DNA of 64,000 nt from Betaproteobacteria bacterium (GCA_013298695.1 JAAFIS010000007.1:124001-188000), one strand, 5' to 3'; positions 1 through 8,760 are shown, numbered from the stretch's first letter. Notes: generated by a model not told the origin, from the letters alone. Numbers and translations: made by a program.

Positions 1-1
1 C

Positions 2-379
2 GATCTTGTGGTGCTCTCCGGGTTCATGCGCATTCTCACGCCGGTGTTTGTTGACGCGTTCGCGGGGCGACTCATCAATATTCATCCCTCGCTGCTGCCG
101 AGTTATCCCGGTCTCGATACGCATCGCAAAGCGATCATTGACGGCGTCAAACTCGCGGGCTGTACGGTGCATTTCGTCAATGGCGAGCTCGACGGCGGAC
201 CGATCATCGCGCAAGCGGCAGTGCATGTTGACGATGATGAAACACCTGAAACTTTGCAACCTAAGGTGTTGGCGCAGGAGAATCAAATTTTTCCGTACGC
301 GGTAAAACTTTTTTGCGAAGACCGATTGCGTATCGAGGGTAAACGCGTGCGTACTTTGCCTGCGCGCATATCTTCGTGA
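2..379 (+). CDS. purN: Phosphoribosylglycinamide formyltransferase, 3' part
   Basis: C-terminal part of PurN, which transfers a formyl group from 10-formyl-tetrahydrofolate to GAR, the third step of purine synthesis in the cytosol. The reading frame is open from the window edge, so the real start lies outside. The visible part holds the formyl-transfer segment NIHPSLLPSYPGLDTH, carrying the family's catalytic Asn and His, and LDGGPII with the conserved Asp. About 125 of the usual ~210 residues are seen. It is followed after about 57 bp by a DUF3108 gene on the same strand, a neighbour pair common in Betaproteobacteria. Confidence 0.93.
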   Translation, partial: DLVVLSGFMRILTPVFVDAFAGRLINIHPSLLPSYPGLDTHRKAIIDGVKLAGCTVHFVNGELDGGPIIAQAAVHVDDDETPETLQPKVLAQENQIFPYAVKLFCEDRLRIEGKRVRTLPARISS

Positions 380-436
380 TCGCGAACAAAACGAACCAGT
401 CAGCGAGAATAGTGGTTGATCCGTTTTACGGGGCTT

Positions 437-1573
437 ATGTTGTCGCCCATTGTTTCCCACGCTTCTGACTTATCCGCGCCGCAATCAATGGCGCGCGAAA
501 TCGTTCGCCGTCAGGGATTGTTCGCAACGCCGACGAGAAAACTCGTGGCGGCACTCGTGGCGTCGTTGTTGCTGCACTTGATCGGCGGCTTGTTCGTTGA
601 GCACGAAGTGCCTGACGAAAAAATCGTGCCGCTCACCGCGAAGTTTATGAAATTGCCGCCGCCACCCACCGCACAAACAAGTGTCGCCGCGGCCAAGCCA
701 AAACCAAAACCACGCCCGAAACCGCAACCGAACGCTGCGGTTGCTGCGTTGCCGAGTGCTGAATCTGCGATCGCGCAAAAAGTGGAAGAACCGCCTCCAG
801 AAAAAACACCAGAGCCCGATTCAAAAGCCGCAGAGCAGCCTGCGCCCGAGAAGGTTGCGGAGGCAGAACCCGAGAAAAAAATAGAAAGGCCGCCCGAACC
901 GCCCGCGCTCGATCCGAGCAAACTTCCACCGAAGAAAATTCAACTCGCGTACACGGCGTTCCTCGGCGAAAACCGCGCTGAACTTGGGCCACTACAACTC
1001 ACGTTCACCCATGAAAACGGCCGCTACAAACTGCGCGCAACGGGTCGTGCACGAATTTTGTTTACGGTGTTTTCAGGTAGTGGTGAATCCGAAGGCATCA
1101 TCACCGAATCAGGATTGCGGCCTGATAAATATGTGGAGGAGCGTGCCGGTGCGCCGGACAAACGTCGCGAGGTCGTGTTCGATCACATCAAGAAAAATGT
1201 GAAGTTGCCCGATGCGCCGGAACCGCTCGCCATTGATGGCAGCCCGCATGATCGCTTAACGTGGTTGGTGCAGTTTTACTTCGCAATGCCGAAAGGCGAC
1301 AGCACGACGTTTACCGTGGCCGATACGCGAAGAATCGACACCTACACCGTGGAGCGAACCGGTAAAGACAACATTGCAACGCCGATTGGCAACGTCGATA
1401 CCCAAATCTGGAAAGGCACGCGCAAACCTCGCGCCGATGGCAGTGGCAGCACAGGAGGTTTCGCGCGTTTTTGGCTCGCGCCCGAGTGGCATTTCATTCC
1501 GTTTCAGGTGCAATTGGTCGACGGGCGTGGTCGCAGTCTGTACATGGAATTGACAGCGATTAATGTCGAATAG
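437..1573 (+). CDS. DUF3108 protein with TonB-like N-terminus
   Basis: Predicted inner-membrane-anchored envelope protein of unknown function. One hydrophobic segment (VAALVASLLLHLIGG, about residues 35-50) is followed by a long Pro/Lys/Glu-rich linker with KPKPKPRPKPQP, which resembles the periplasm-spanning part of TonB. The C-terminal half (from about residue 165, KIQLAYTAFLGENRAELG) matches the DUF3108 beta-rich domain. ATG 437 was chosen; ATG 488 just before the basic stretch MAREIVRRQG is a good alternative, and an upstream TTG at 416 is less likely. It may share the purN transcript. Only the architecture is visible, so function cannot be assigned. Confidence 0.8.
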   Translation: MLSPIVSHASDLSAPQSMAREIVRRQGLFATPTRKLVAALVASLLLHLIGGLFVEHEVPDEKIVPLTAKFMKLPPPPTAQTSVAAAKPKPKPRPKPQPNAAVAALPSAESAIAQKVEEPPPEKTPEPDSKAAEQPAPEKVAEAEPEKKIERPPEPPALDPSKLPPKKIQLAYTAFLGENRAELGPLQLTFTHENGRYKLRATGRARILFTVFSGSGESEGIITESGLRPDKYVEERAGAPDKRREVVFDHIKKNVKLPDAPEPLAIDGSPHDRLTWLVQFYFAMPKGDSTTFTVADTRRIDTYTVERTGKDNIATPIGNVDTQIWKGTRKPRADGSGSTGGFARFWLAPEWHFIPFQVQLVDGRGRSLYMELTAINVE

Positions 1574-1586
1574 CTTGCTGCGTATG

Positions 1587-1672
1587 CGCCCAATTTATCG
1601 GGGCGATGCGCAGAAATAGATCATTTATTGATACTTACTACATTGCGATATAGTGGCCAATAAAATTGGGCG
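1587..1672. repeat. HP85 element A (paired hairpin repeat)
   Basis: Left arm CGCCCAATTTATCGGGGCG (1587-1605) and right arm GGCCAATAAAATTGGGCG (1655-1672) are each palindromic and surround an AT-rich centre. It lies between the convergent 3' ends of the DUF3108 gene and dctM. Total length is 86 bp. Confidence 0.75.
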
Positions 1673-1693
1673 AAGATGCTGAAAGCTAAACGA

Positions 1694-3163
1694 TCATTTC
1701 GCGTAAACAAAATCGCGTAGACCCAGTGAAATCGACGGCACATAAGTAATCACCATCAAACACGCGAGCACAACAAGTACGAACGGAATTAGTTGGGTGA
1801 TGATCCGATCAAGCGATATTCGGGCGACGGTGCAGGCTGCGAACAGATTCACGCCGAACGGCGGCGTAATCATGCCGAGCGCCAAATTCACCACCATGAT
1901 GATTCCGAAATGCACGGGATCGATCCCGAAGAAGACTGCTACCGGCGCGAGAATCGGCGCGAGCACGATGATCGCTGCACTCGTTTCGATGAACATGCCG
2001 ATTAAGAAAAGCGCCGCGTTCACGCCAAGCAAAAAGAGCATCGGGTTTTGCAAAACCTCTTTTAAGAATTGACCAATGGCATCCGGCACGCCGGCGCGCG
2101 TAATCAAAAACGCGAAGAGTCCTGCGTTTGCAATGATGAACATGATCACCGACGACGACACGACCGACTTTTTGAAGATCGCTGCGAGATCGCGCACGTT
2201 GATCTCGCCGTAAATCACCATGCCAACAAAAAGCGCGTAAATCACAGCGACAGCGGAGGCCTCGGTCGGCGTGAACACGCCGCCATAAATGCCACCCAAA
2301 ATAATTACCGGCATCATGAGCGCGTACGCCGCGCGCCCATGCAACGCGGCGCGAACTTTGGGCATCAGCGAGAGCGCGATGAAATACGCCGCGAAGAGCG
2401 CGATACCGATCAAGTCAGTCAAACGATCGTGGCGACCATCGCTCGCGTCGCCCCCCACCAGCATCGGCCCGATGAGTTTGTTACCAATCAGCAAAAGTGC
2501 GACGCCAATTGCAATCACCGCAAGATCAAGAAGCGCTGTCACAAAAGGCAAACGACCATCGCCATCATCTTTACCCCAACCGCGTTTTTTGCACAGCAGG
2601 TAGACGTAGAGCATGAGCGCCGCGCCGATCAGCAAGCCCGGCCCGAAGCCCGCGATGAAGAGTTCACCAATCGAGACTTCCGCCGATACGCCGTAGAGAA
2701 TCATCGGAATCGATGGGGGAATGATTACGCCGAGCTCAGCGCTCGTTGCTTGCAGCGCCGCCGCCCATTCGCGCGGATAGCCGTGTTTGATGAGCGCTGG
2801 AATCAGAATCGCGCCGATGGCAAACGTTGTCGCCACGGAGGAGCCCGACACCGCTGCGAAGATCATGCAGGTCAGCACGCAAGTCATCGGCAAGCCGCCT
2901 TGCACGCCGCCAACAATTGATTTCGCGAAGTCAACAAGGCGCTTCGAGATGCCGCCGGTCTCCATCAAATTGCCCGCGAGAATAAAAAACGGAATCGCCG
3001 CGAGCGGAAATTTGTTGATAGCGGAAAACATTTCTTTCACCGAGATCAACATGTTCGCGTTGGAGAGATGGATGCCAACAATCGATGCGAGTCCGATCGA
3101 CACCGCGACTGAAATCGTCAGCGCGAAGCAGAGCATCATGGTGAGGAGCATTGCGTAGGACAT
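1694..3163 (-). CDS. dctM: TRAP transporter large permease DctM
   Basis: Large membrane subunit of a tripartite ATP-independent periplasmic transporter, which uses an ion gradient to import an organic acid captured by the DctP protein. Family motifs include AGNLMETGGISKRL, AVSGSSVATTFAIG, ELGVIIPPSIPMILYG, GGIYGGVFTPTEASA and GMITPPFGVNLF. It has 489 residues, longer than the usual ~425. The extra length sits around residues 195-262 and holds two additional hydrophobic stretches after GWGKDDGDGRLP. It is the last gene of the dctP-dctQ-dctM set, 156 bp after dctQ, and that gap holds a palindromic repeat. The substrate cannot be read from sequence. Confidence 0.93.
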   Translation of the reverse strand: MSYAMLLTMMLCFALTISVAVSIGLASIVGIHLSNANMLISVKEMFSAINKFPLAAIPFFILAGNLMETGGISKRLVDFAKSIVGGVQGGLPMTCVLTCMIFAAVSGSSVATTFAIGAILIPALIKHGYPREWAAALQATSAELGVIIPPSIPMILYGVSAEVSIGELFIAGFGPGLLIGAALMLYVYLLCKKRGWGKDDGDGRLPFVTALLDLAVIAIGVALLLIGNKLIGPMLVGGDASDGRHDRLTDLIGIALFAAYFIALSLMPKVRAALHGRAAYALMMPVIILGGIYGGVFTPTEASAVAVIYALFVGMVIYGEINVRDLAAIFKKSVVSSSVIMFIIANAGLFAFLITRAGVPDAIGQFLKEVLQNPMLFLLGVNAALFLIGMFIETSAAIIVLAPILAPVAVFFGIDPVHFGIIMVVNLALGMITPPFGVNLFAACTVARISLDRIITQLIPFVLVVLACLMVITYVPSISLGLRDFVYAK

Positions 3164-3192
3164 GGCGAACTCGTCGTGGTTATTGTTGTGCT

Positions 3193-3290
3193 GTCATCCC
3201 CGCGAATGCGGGGACCCATTCATTCAAGGAGTTGAATCCGATTGAAAGCACGCGCCTACTGCGATGGATCCCCGCCTTCGCGGGGATGAC
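3193..3290. repeat. Inverted pair of CCCCGC-type palindromic repeats
   Basis: Two copies of a short palindrome face each other: 3193-3216 (GTCATCCCCGCGAATGCGGG...) and 3266-3290, whose reverse complement begins GTCATCCCCGCGAAGGCGGG. Each can form a CCCCGC/GCGGGG hairpin and the pair can form a larger cruciform. It lies between dctQ and dctM inside the TRAP gene set, so on the mRNA it could act as a stabilising or processing structure. It resembles the widespread REP-like repeats of proteobacteria. Confidence 0.7.
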
Positions 3291-3319
3291 GGCACAAATT
3301 GAAAACGTTTGATCGTCGT

Positions 3320-3814
3320 TCACTGCGCCGTCTCCAACTCCATCCGTTTCGGATCGATCAAATTGCCAATGATCCCAACGGCAGAAAACACGCCACCCAC
3401 AGGCATCGCCAGATATGCCCAGAACATCGACACATCCTCAAGCCCAATCACGCTTTGCACTTTGCCGCGATTGGCGTAGTCCCAGCCCACGATCACGATG
3501 ATGGCAATGAGCCCGAGCGAGGCAATCGCAACTGACCAATCGAGCACTCGTTTGATCCCCGGCGTCGACCACCGATACAACACATCAACACTCACCATCG
3601 CGCCTTGACGAAACGCATACGGAATTCCCATAAACACCATCCAAATGAGCGAGAACCGAATGAGCACTTCTGTCCATTCGGCAGGTCGTTCCAGGATGAA
3701 GCGAGTGATGATTTGAAACACGCCCAAAGAGGCGGAGGTTGCAAGCATGAGGCAGGCAACTAGCAACGAGAACCCCGTGATGTAGCGTTCGAATGCGAGA
3801 AATTTTTCTTTCAT
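3320..3814 (-). CDS. dctQ: TRAP transporter small permease DctQ
   Basis: Small four-helix membrane subunit that pairs with DctM in the TRAP transporter. The 164 residues have four hydrophobic segments (LLVACLMLATSASLGVFQII, LIRFSLIWMVFMGIPYAF, WSVAIASLGLIAIIVIVGW, AYLAMPVGGVFSAVGIIGNLI) and the family stretch ERPAEWTEVLIRFSLIW. A strong ribosome site (AAGGAGGGCG) precedes ATG 3814. It follows dctP with a 149-bp gap that holds an intrinsic-terminator-like hairpin, so it is probably made in smaller amounts than DctP. Confidence 0.92.
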   Translation of the reverse strand: MKEKFLAFERYITGFSLLVACLMLATSASLGVFQIITRFILERPAEWTEVLIRFSLIWMVFMGIPYAFRQGAMVSVDVLYRWSTPGIKRVLDWSVAIASLGLIAIIVIVGWDYANRGKVQSVIGLEDVSMFWAYLAMPVGGVFSAVGIIGNLIDPKRMELETAQ

Positions 3815-3849
3815 TCGCCCTCCTTATTGGTTCAACTCATTCTAGGCAC

Positions 3850-3881
3850 AAAAAAAGCCCGCAGGCTGTCATGCGGGCTTT
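3850..3881 (-). terminator. Terminator or attenuator between dctP and dctQ
   Basis: Read on the minus strand, a perfect 10-bp stem AAAGCCCGCA / TGCGGGCTTT (arms 3872-3881 and 3854-3863, 8-nt loop) runs into TTTTTTTG. This is a textbook intrinsic terminator placed just after dctP and before dctQ-dctM. Partial read-through would give more periplasmic binding protein than membrane subunits. Confidence 0.85.
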
Positions 3882-3888
3882 GGCGTTT

Positions 3889-3957
3889 GTAGGCGCGGGC
3901 TTGACCGCGCTTCCTAAGAACAACAACAACCCCCGAGCGCGGTCAAGCCCGCGCCTA
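3889..3957. repeat. Long inverted repeat, GGCGCGGGCTTGACCGCG family
   Basis: A perfect 22-bp inverted repeat: left arm TAGGCGCGGGCTTGACCGCG (plus CT) at 3890-3911 and its complement at 3936-3957, with a 24-nt AC-rich loop. A related copy lies at 60014-60076 between proC and yggS. Together they show a second dispersed palindromic family, separate from HP85. Confidence 0.8.
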
Positions 3958-3963
3958 TGTCCT

Positions 3964-4929
3964 TTACTTGACCGCTCTGATGCGATCCAGATTGGCTTTA
4001 CCAAATTGCTTTTCGAACTCCGCGTTCACTGGCGCGAGCGCGTTGACAAATTTCGCCTTATCAACCTCAACAACTTGCATGCCCTTGGCTTTGAGCTCTG
4101 CGGCACCCTTGGAGTCGTCTTCGTCAACGCGAGCGCGATTGGCTTTCACTGCGACCTTCGCCGCCTCGATGAAGTGCCCTTTGTCCTCTGCGGAGAGCTT
4201 GTCAAACGCTGCTTTGTTCATCAAGAAAATTGCAGGTGAATACACATGGCCGGTGAGCGATAAATGCTTTTGCACTTGATCGAACTTTGCCGCCATAATC
4301 ACCGACAGAGGGTTTTCTTGGCCATCAACCGTGCCTTGTTGGAGTGCGGTGAAGACTTCGGGGAACGCCATTGGCGTAGTCACAATTCCGAAGCCTTTGT
4401 ACGCCGCGATGTGCACAGGATTTTCCATCGTGCGCATCTTCAGGCCTTTAAGATCTTCCGGTGCATTCACCGCGCGTTTGCTGTTGGTCATGTGGCGAAT
4501 GCCGTTTTCCCCCCACGCGAGTGCCTTAAAACCTTTCGGCTCAAACTTAGCGAGCATCTCTGCACCAATCGCGCCGTCGAGCACTGCGCGTGCGTGCGCT
4601 TTGTCGCGGAACAAGAAAGGAACGTCGAGGATGCGGGCTTCCGGTACGAAGTTTGGCACTGGACCGGTCGAGGTAAATGTCAACTCTTGGGTGCCGAGTT
4701 GCACTGCCTCAATCGACTCGCGTTCACCGCCCAGCGAACCGGAATAAAACGGTTGCACTTTGACGCGCCCCTTGGTGCGCGCCTCGACCTCTTTCGCAAA
4801 GGTATCGATGGCCACACCTTGGTGTGAGTTTTGCGCCACCGAAATACTGATGCGCATGGCAGACTGCGCCGAGGCGAAGCTGGCAAGTGAGGCAGCGGCG
4901 AGCGCCGCGGCGATAAAGCGAAGTTTCAT
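3964..4929 (-). CDS. dctP: TRAP transporter periplasmic binding protein DctP
   Basis: Periplasmic solute receptor of the TRAP system. A Sec signal peptide (MKLRFIAAALAAASLASFASAQS) precedes a typical ~300-residue DctP fold. KMRTMENPVH at about residues 165-175 carries the conserved Arg that grips a substrate carboxylate, and FPEVFTALQQGTVDGQENP is the family signature. A strong ribosome site (AAGGAGGAAAC) fixes ATG 4929. It is the first gene of the minus-strand set dctP-dctQ-dctM. The ligand is probably an organic acid; which one is not visible. Confidence 0.95.
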   Translation of the reverse strand: MKLRFIAAALAAASLASFASAQSAMRISISVAQNSHQGVAIDTFAKEVEARTKGRVKVQPFYSGSLGGERESIEAVQLGTQELTFTSTGPVPNFVPEARILDVPFLFRDKAHARAVLDGAIGAEMLAKFEPKGFKALAWGENGIRHMTNSKRAVNAPEDLKGLKMRTMENPVHIAAYKGFGIVTTPMAFPEVFTALQQGTVDGQENPLSVIMAAKFDQVQKHLSLTGHVYSPAIFLMNKAAFDKLSAEDKGHFIEAAKVAVKANRARVDEDDSKGAAELKAKGMQVVEVDKAKFVNALAPVNAEFEKQFGKANLDRIRAVK

Positions 4930-5087
4930 GTTTCCTCCTTAACGGAAATCGTTAGATGATTTTTTATACGCATTGTTTTGCCAATGATTCAACGAATTCA
5001 ACGCGCAGATAACATCAAAGTATTTCAGTGGCGCGCGGTGTAGGCGTGAGGACTTACCCTCGCCGCCGAGATATCGAGGAAGGACGA

Positions 5088-5450
5088 ATGGGATTTTTTA
5101 CGACGTTACCGGTGTGGATGCAGACCGCAGGCTTACTCGTGCTGTCGAACATCTTCATGACGTTCGCCTGGTACGGGCATCTGAAAAATCTGAATCACAA
5201 GCCGTGGGTGATCGCTGCGCTCGTGAGTTGGGGCATCGCGCTGTTTGAGTATTTGCTGATGGTGCCAGCCAATCGAATTGGCGCCACCGAGCTCACTTTG
5301 CCGCAGCTCAAGATTATGCAAGAGGTGATTACGCTGACCGTATTTGTTCCGTTTGCACTTTTCTATATGGCGCAACCGCTCAAATGGGATTACCTCTGGG
5401 CCGGGTTGTGTTTAATGGGCGCGGTGTACTTTATCTTTCGCAGTGCCTAA
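5088..5450 (+). CDS. DUF486 family small membrane protein
   Basis: A 120-residue protein with four hydrophobic helices, of the DUF486 family related to small drug/metabolite transporters. Visible segments include FFTTLPVWMQTAGLLVLSNI, WVIAALVSWGIALFEYLLMV, IMQEVITLTVFVPFALFYMA and WAGLCLMGAVYFIF. ATG 5088 is chosen because AGGAAGGA lies just upstream and the protein starts directly before the first helix; an earlier start at 5028 would add an unrelated hydrophilic stretch. It is a single gene divergent from dctP. Function is unknown. Confidence 0.88.
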   Translation: MGFFTTLPVWMQTAGLLVLSNIFMTFAWYGHLKNLNHKPWVIAALVSWGIALFEYLLMVPANRIGATELTLPQLKIMQEVITLTVFVPFALFYMAQPLKWDYLWAGLCLMGAVYFIFRSA

Positions 5451-5466
5451 CAGCTCTACAACCGTT

Positions 5467-5552
5467 CGCCCTGTTAAAACGGCTCATCACGTCAGTAGAG
5501 TGACTTACCGTTAAACACTTATTTGATCCACAACGCCCAATTAAATTGGGTG
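5467..5552. repeat. HP85 element B
   Basis: Left arm near 5467-5485 (CGCCCTGTTAAAACGGCTC) and right arm CGCCCAATTAAATTGGGTG (5534-5552), the latter an almost perfect palindrome. It lies between the convergent ends of the DUF486 gene and the first propeller gene. Confidence 0.75.
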
Positions 5553-5589
5553 CGAGTGTCTAGTGCTGATAATATTTTTGGTCGAAATC

Positions 5590-7185
5590 TCATGGCAAGT
5601 TGGTGCCGCACTGAGTATTTAGATGCGTTCGAATCGACGCCCAGTCGCCACGAACGGCACCAGCGCCGACGACGTTCGCGGTGGCCGCGGTGCCCGATGC
5701 GGCACGCGCGACTCGCGCCACCAGCGCCGCGTCGGTGGTCGCAAGTGACTTGCCGTCCCCGTCTATGTCCGGCGAGCAACCGTGCGGCGCAGGCAGGGCG
5801 CCGAGCGAAATCTTGGCCACACAGAGCCAGCGGAAGTTGCTCGTATCCGGACAACTCGCGACTGCGAGCAGTGCGTTATCGCGAAAGCGCACTGCGTCCA
5901 CGCCTTCCCAGCGCAAGCGCGGCGGCGTCGTGCTGGGATCGAAATCGATATCGTTGGCCGCAGCGTTGTTCACGATTTGAAACGAAAACGCACCGCTCGG
6001 CGTGTGGCTTTGAATGCAGAGCATGCGCTTTGTTTGAGCGCTCACGCTCACGTCGCAATTGGCAAGCACAATGAAGCTACCGTCTTGTCGAAGCACGAGT
6101 CCGGCGGCGCTCATTGGTTCACCGCGCAAGTAAGGTTTCAGAATACCGTTGTTACCAAACATCTGATCAAACCCGACGTCAGGCATGAACCGCACTACGC
6201 ACGCAAATTGCGTCGGTGCGCTGGTTTGGCGACAAGTGCCGTAAAGTAGAGCAGCGCCGTCGGTTTGCACGGCCATGTCGACAAACGCGGTGCTGCTTGC
6301 GGTGCCAAAAAGTGATGCCGTGAAATAGCTGTAAACGTCAACCCCGTCTTGGCTATTGGGAACGAAGCGTAGCCGCCGCGAGCCGTTGACTTCGAGCACC
6401 GCCACACACATCCATTCAATGGCCGCACCCGCGCAGCGCCCGCCCGCGTAGATGCGCCCATCGCCGGTAAATTTGATTTTGCGAACCGAGCCATCGACCA
6501 CCTGTTCTATCGCGTTGAAGGGATCGTTGCCCCATCCAGAAACACTGCCACCGTTAAAACTTGGGTCGATGCTGCCATTTGCGAGAAGTCGCACCGCGCA
6601 CGGATGATGTTGCGAGCCATCAAAACAGCGGCCGCCGACCGCTACTTTGCCATCGCGTCCGATATCAATTGCGTGCGCAGATACCATCGTCGGAATCAGC
6701 ACATAGGGCGGCCCTTGAAATGCTGCGTTACCGCCGCTGCGCAAGCGCTTGGCGACGCAGCCCTGTCCGTTACACGTGCCCGACACCCATGCATTGTCAT
6801 CGTTGTCGACGGCGATGCCGCCCAGCGCCGTGACTCCACCCGCTTCGATTAGTGGCACGATCGGGCTGAACGGATTTTCGAGCGATCCGGTGGGCGTGTA
6901 CGAGGAGACGCAAACCGAGGCAGCACCAGATAAATTGAGGCACGGGTTTGCTGCGTAATACCCGCCATCTTTGCGAACGGCGACTTGGCCGGTGCTAATC
7001 GTTGACGCAGATGCGGACGGTGAGGGTATGCCGCGTACCACGCCAACCGGGCGATAGGGCGAACTTCCGGCCTGGCCGAACGAAGCGTCAAGCTCGCCGG
7101 GCAGCGCGAAAACATTCGTTGACATAGCGCAAACAAATGCTGCAAAACAGCGTACGAGAACACCGGAGAAAAATCTGTGAGTCAT
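5590..7185 (-). CDS. Secreted delta-60 repeat protein with dockerin-like end (second of pair)
   Basis: Predicted exported protein of 531 residues. A signal peptide (to about residue 28) is followed by GELDASFG, the delta-60 repeat signature, and seven blades. Each blade carries a paired-Cys motif of the form GxC...CVARL (SGTCNGQGCVAKRL, GGRCFDGSQHHPCAVRL, YGTCRQTSAPTQFACVVRF and others). Seven such repeats suggest a seven-bladed beta-propeller locked by disulfides. The C-terminus (CSPDIDGDGKSLATTDAALV... to CGTNLP) resembles a dockerin calcium loop. AGGAG lies 5' of ATG 7185 and overlaps the stop codon of the upstream paralogue, so the two are translated from one transcript. Function unknown. 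Confidence 0.8.
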   Translation of the reverse strand: MTHRFFSGVLVRCFAAFVCAMSTNVFALPGELDASFGQAGSSPYRPVGVVRGIPSPSASASTISTGQVAVRKDGGYYAANPCLNLSGAASVCVSSYTPTGSLENPFSPIVPLIEAGGVTALGGIAVDNDDNAWVSGTCNGQGCVAKRLRSGGNAAFQGPPYVLIPTMVSAHAIDIGRDGKVAVGGRCFDGSQHHPCAVRLLANGSIDPSFNGGSVSGWGNDPFNAIEQVVDGSVRKIKFTGDGRIYAGGRCAGAAIEWMCVAVLEVNGSRRLRFVPNSQDGVDVYSYFTASLFGTASSTAFVDMAVQTDGAALLYGTCRQTSAPTQFACVVRFMPDVGFDQMFGNNGILKPYLRGEPMSAAGLVLRQDGSFIVLANCDVSVSAQTKRMLCIQSHTPSGAFSFQIVNNAAANDIDFDPSTTPPRLRWEGVDAVRFRDNALLAVASCPDTSNFRWLCVAKISLGALPAPHGCSPDIDGDGKSLATTDAALVARVARAASGTAATANVVGAGAVRGDWASIRTHLNTQCGTNLP

Positions 7186-7194
7186 GGTGTGCTC

Positions 7195-8760
7195 CTAGCG
7201 AATGCCGCAGTGCGTTGCAAGGTGCGTCGCTACTGCGTCCGCACTAGTTCGCTGTGCACGTGCGCCGATTGCGCCTTGAGTGAGTGCGGCGCCGCGAATG
7301 CCGAGCAGCGCGCGCGCCCAGATGACGCCGTCGGTGGCCGCGTTAATTGCGCCGTCCCCGTCGATGTCAAGCGAACAGCGCTCGCCCGGTGGCGTGTCGA
7401 TATAGTAGCGGGCGACGCACCCGCGAAATTGTCCTGGCGTCGCAGTGCCGCAATAGCCTGCTTGCAAAATGCGATTCCCGTCGAGCGCTACGAAAACACC
7501 ACCGCGTTGTTCGGCCGTAGGGTTGGCAGGATCGGGTCGATACAGTCGCATGCCGTTGTTTCCAAATAACGAGTCGGGGCGACCAGAGGCGAGCATTCGT
7601 GCCATACAAAAGCCGTTCGGGCAGGAGCCGATGAGTAGCAGCCGCGACGCCTCGTCGATTCGAACCTTCACGCTATTGGGCGTGGGCACGTCATTGATGA
7701 TCTGGTAGCCCAGCCCCGCGAAGCTATCGACGCCGAATGTGGTGTCAAGCTGACCCGACGCGGTGAGTCTTGCCGCGCAAAAAAGCGAGATGAAACTCGC
7801 ATTAAGGCATGCGCCCGAGACAACGACGCGACCATCAGGGGTGATCGAAACACCGCCTGAAGAATAGTTTTGGGTCGTGTTGCCGAGTGCGAACACGCGA
7901 TATCCGGTCGTGTTGAACGCGGTGTCGAAAGCGCCGCTCGGTAGTAATCGCATTACACAAAATCGGCTGTACGTTTGAGCCGCCAAGGTTTCTCTGCAAT
8001 AACCAGTAACCAGTAGATTGCCCGATGCGTCGAGCGTCAACCCGCTCACCGATTCCCCGCTCGCACTGCCCAGTCCGATCATCCGTACGTTGCCGCCGTT
8101 AAACGTTGCGTCGAATGCGCCGCTGCTGGTCAGCCGCGCGACACAGAGATACGGCAGACCCGCTTGATAGCACTCACCGCCTACGATAGTGTTGTCACTC
8201 GCGTCGATCAACATTGAATTCGCGCGGATCATCCCCTGTACCCCCGATCGACCGGCGACGCCGTAACTGGTGTCAACGCTACCGTTGCCCGCATAGCGAA
8301 GCACGCACGCGACACCGCCGCACACGCCCGCGACCACGATGCGATCATTTGAATCGACCGATATCGCGTACCCATAGTCCTGGCCACCGCTGTTGAAGCG
8401 CGCAACACCTCCCACCGCAAAACTCGAGTCGATTTGTGTGCCGTCGCGCGTAAGCCGCGCAACGCAAATATCTTCGTTTGGATTCACACCGCACGTACCG
8501 ACCAAAATCGGGCGCGCGCTACTTTGTATCCCTGCAGCCAACACGCTGCTCATAACCGCGCTGGTGAAGAGATACACGCCGCTCTGGCCGTTTGCGGCGA
8601 GTGTGCCGAAATCTCGATCAGGCTCGCCGCCGCTCCCCGAAAGGCTAATTTGTGCGTGGATTGAAGTTGCGACGAGCAGCAACGCTGCCGTGATGAGCAG
8701 GTGCAGACTTCGCGCCGTATTGCGAAAAGCCTGTGTGGCTCGTTCAAAGGTATTGTGCAT
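7195..8760 (-). CDS. Secreted delta-60 repeat protein with dockerin-like end (first of pair)
   Basis: Paralogue of the next gene in the operon, about 522 residues. Signal peptide LHLLITAALLLVATSIHAQ, then seven delta-60-type repeats (SGAFDATFNGG, SGQLDTTFG, SGRPDSLFGNNG), each with a Cys pair such as GGECYQAGLPYLCVARL or IGSCPNGFCMARML. The C-terminal CSLDIDGDGAINAATDGVIW... CGIR is dockerin-like. ATG 8760 was chosen; a TTG at 8772 is the alternative. It starts 24 bp after the stop of the upstream secreted-protein gene and ends 9 bp before the next gene, so three genes form an operon read from 10134 to 5590. No cohesin partner is seen in the window. Confidence 0.8.
   Translation of the reverse strand: MHNTFERATQAFRNTARSLHLLITAALLLVATSIHAQISLSGSGGEPDRDFGTLAANGQSGVYLFTSAVMSSVLAAGIQSSARPILVGTCGVNPNEDICVARLTRDGTQIDSSFAVGGVARFNSGGQDYGYAISVDSNDRIVVAGVCGGVACVLRYAGNGSVDTSYGVAGRSGVQGMIRANSMLIDASDNTIVGGECYQAGLPYLCVARLTSSGAFDATFNGGNVRMIGLGSASGESVSGLTLDASGNLLVTGYCRETLAAQTYSRFCVMRLLPSGAFDTAFNTTGYRVFALGNTTQNYSSGGVSITPDGRVVVSGACLNASFISLFCAARLTASGQLDTTFGVDSFAGLGYQIINDVPTPNSVKVRIDEASRLLLIGSCPNGFCMARMLASGRPDSLFGNNGMRLYRPDPANPTAEQRGGVFVALDGNRILQAGYCGTATPGQFRGCVARYYIDTPPGERCSLDIDGDGAINAATDGVIWARALLGIRGAALTQGAIGARAQRTSADAVATHLATHCGIR

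Noticed and set aside
511-921. 136-codon minus-strand frame over the DUF3108 linker
   Set aside because: Low-complexity antisense of the Pro/Lys-rich linker.
2069-2920. 283-codon plus-strand frame inside dctM
   Set aside because: Antisense shadow of a clear TRAP permease; His/Arg-rich composition typical of such shadows.
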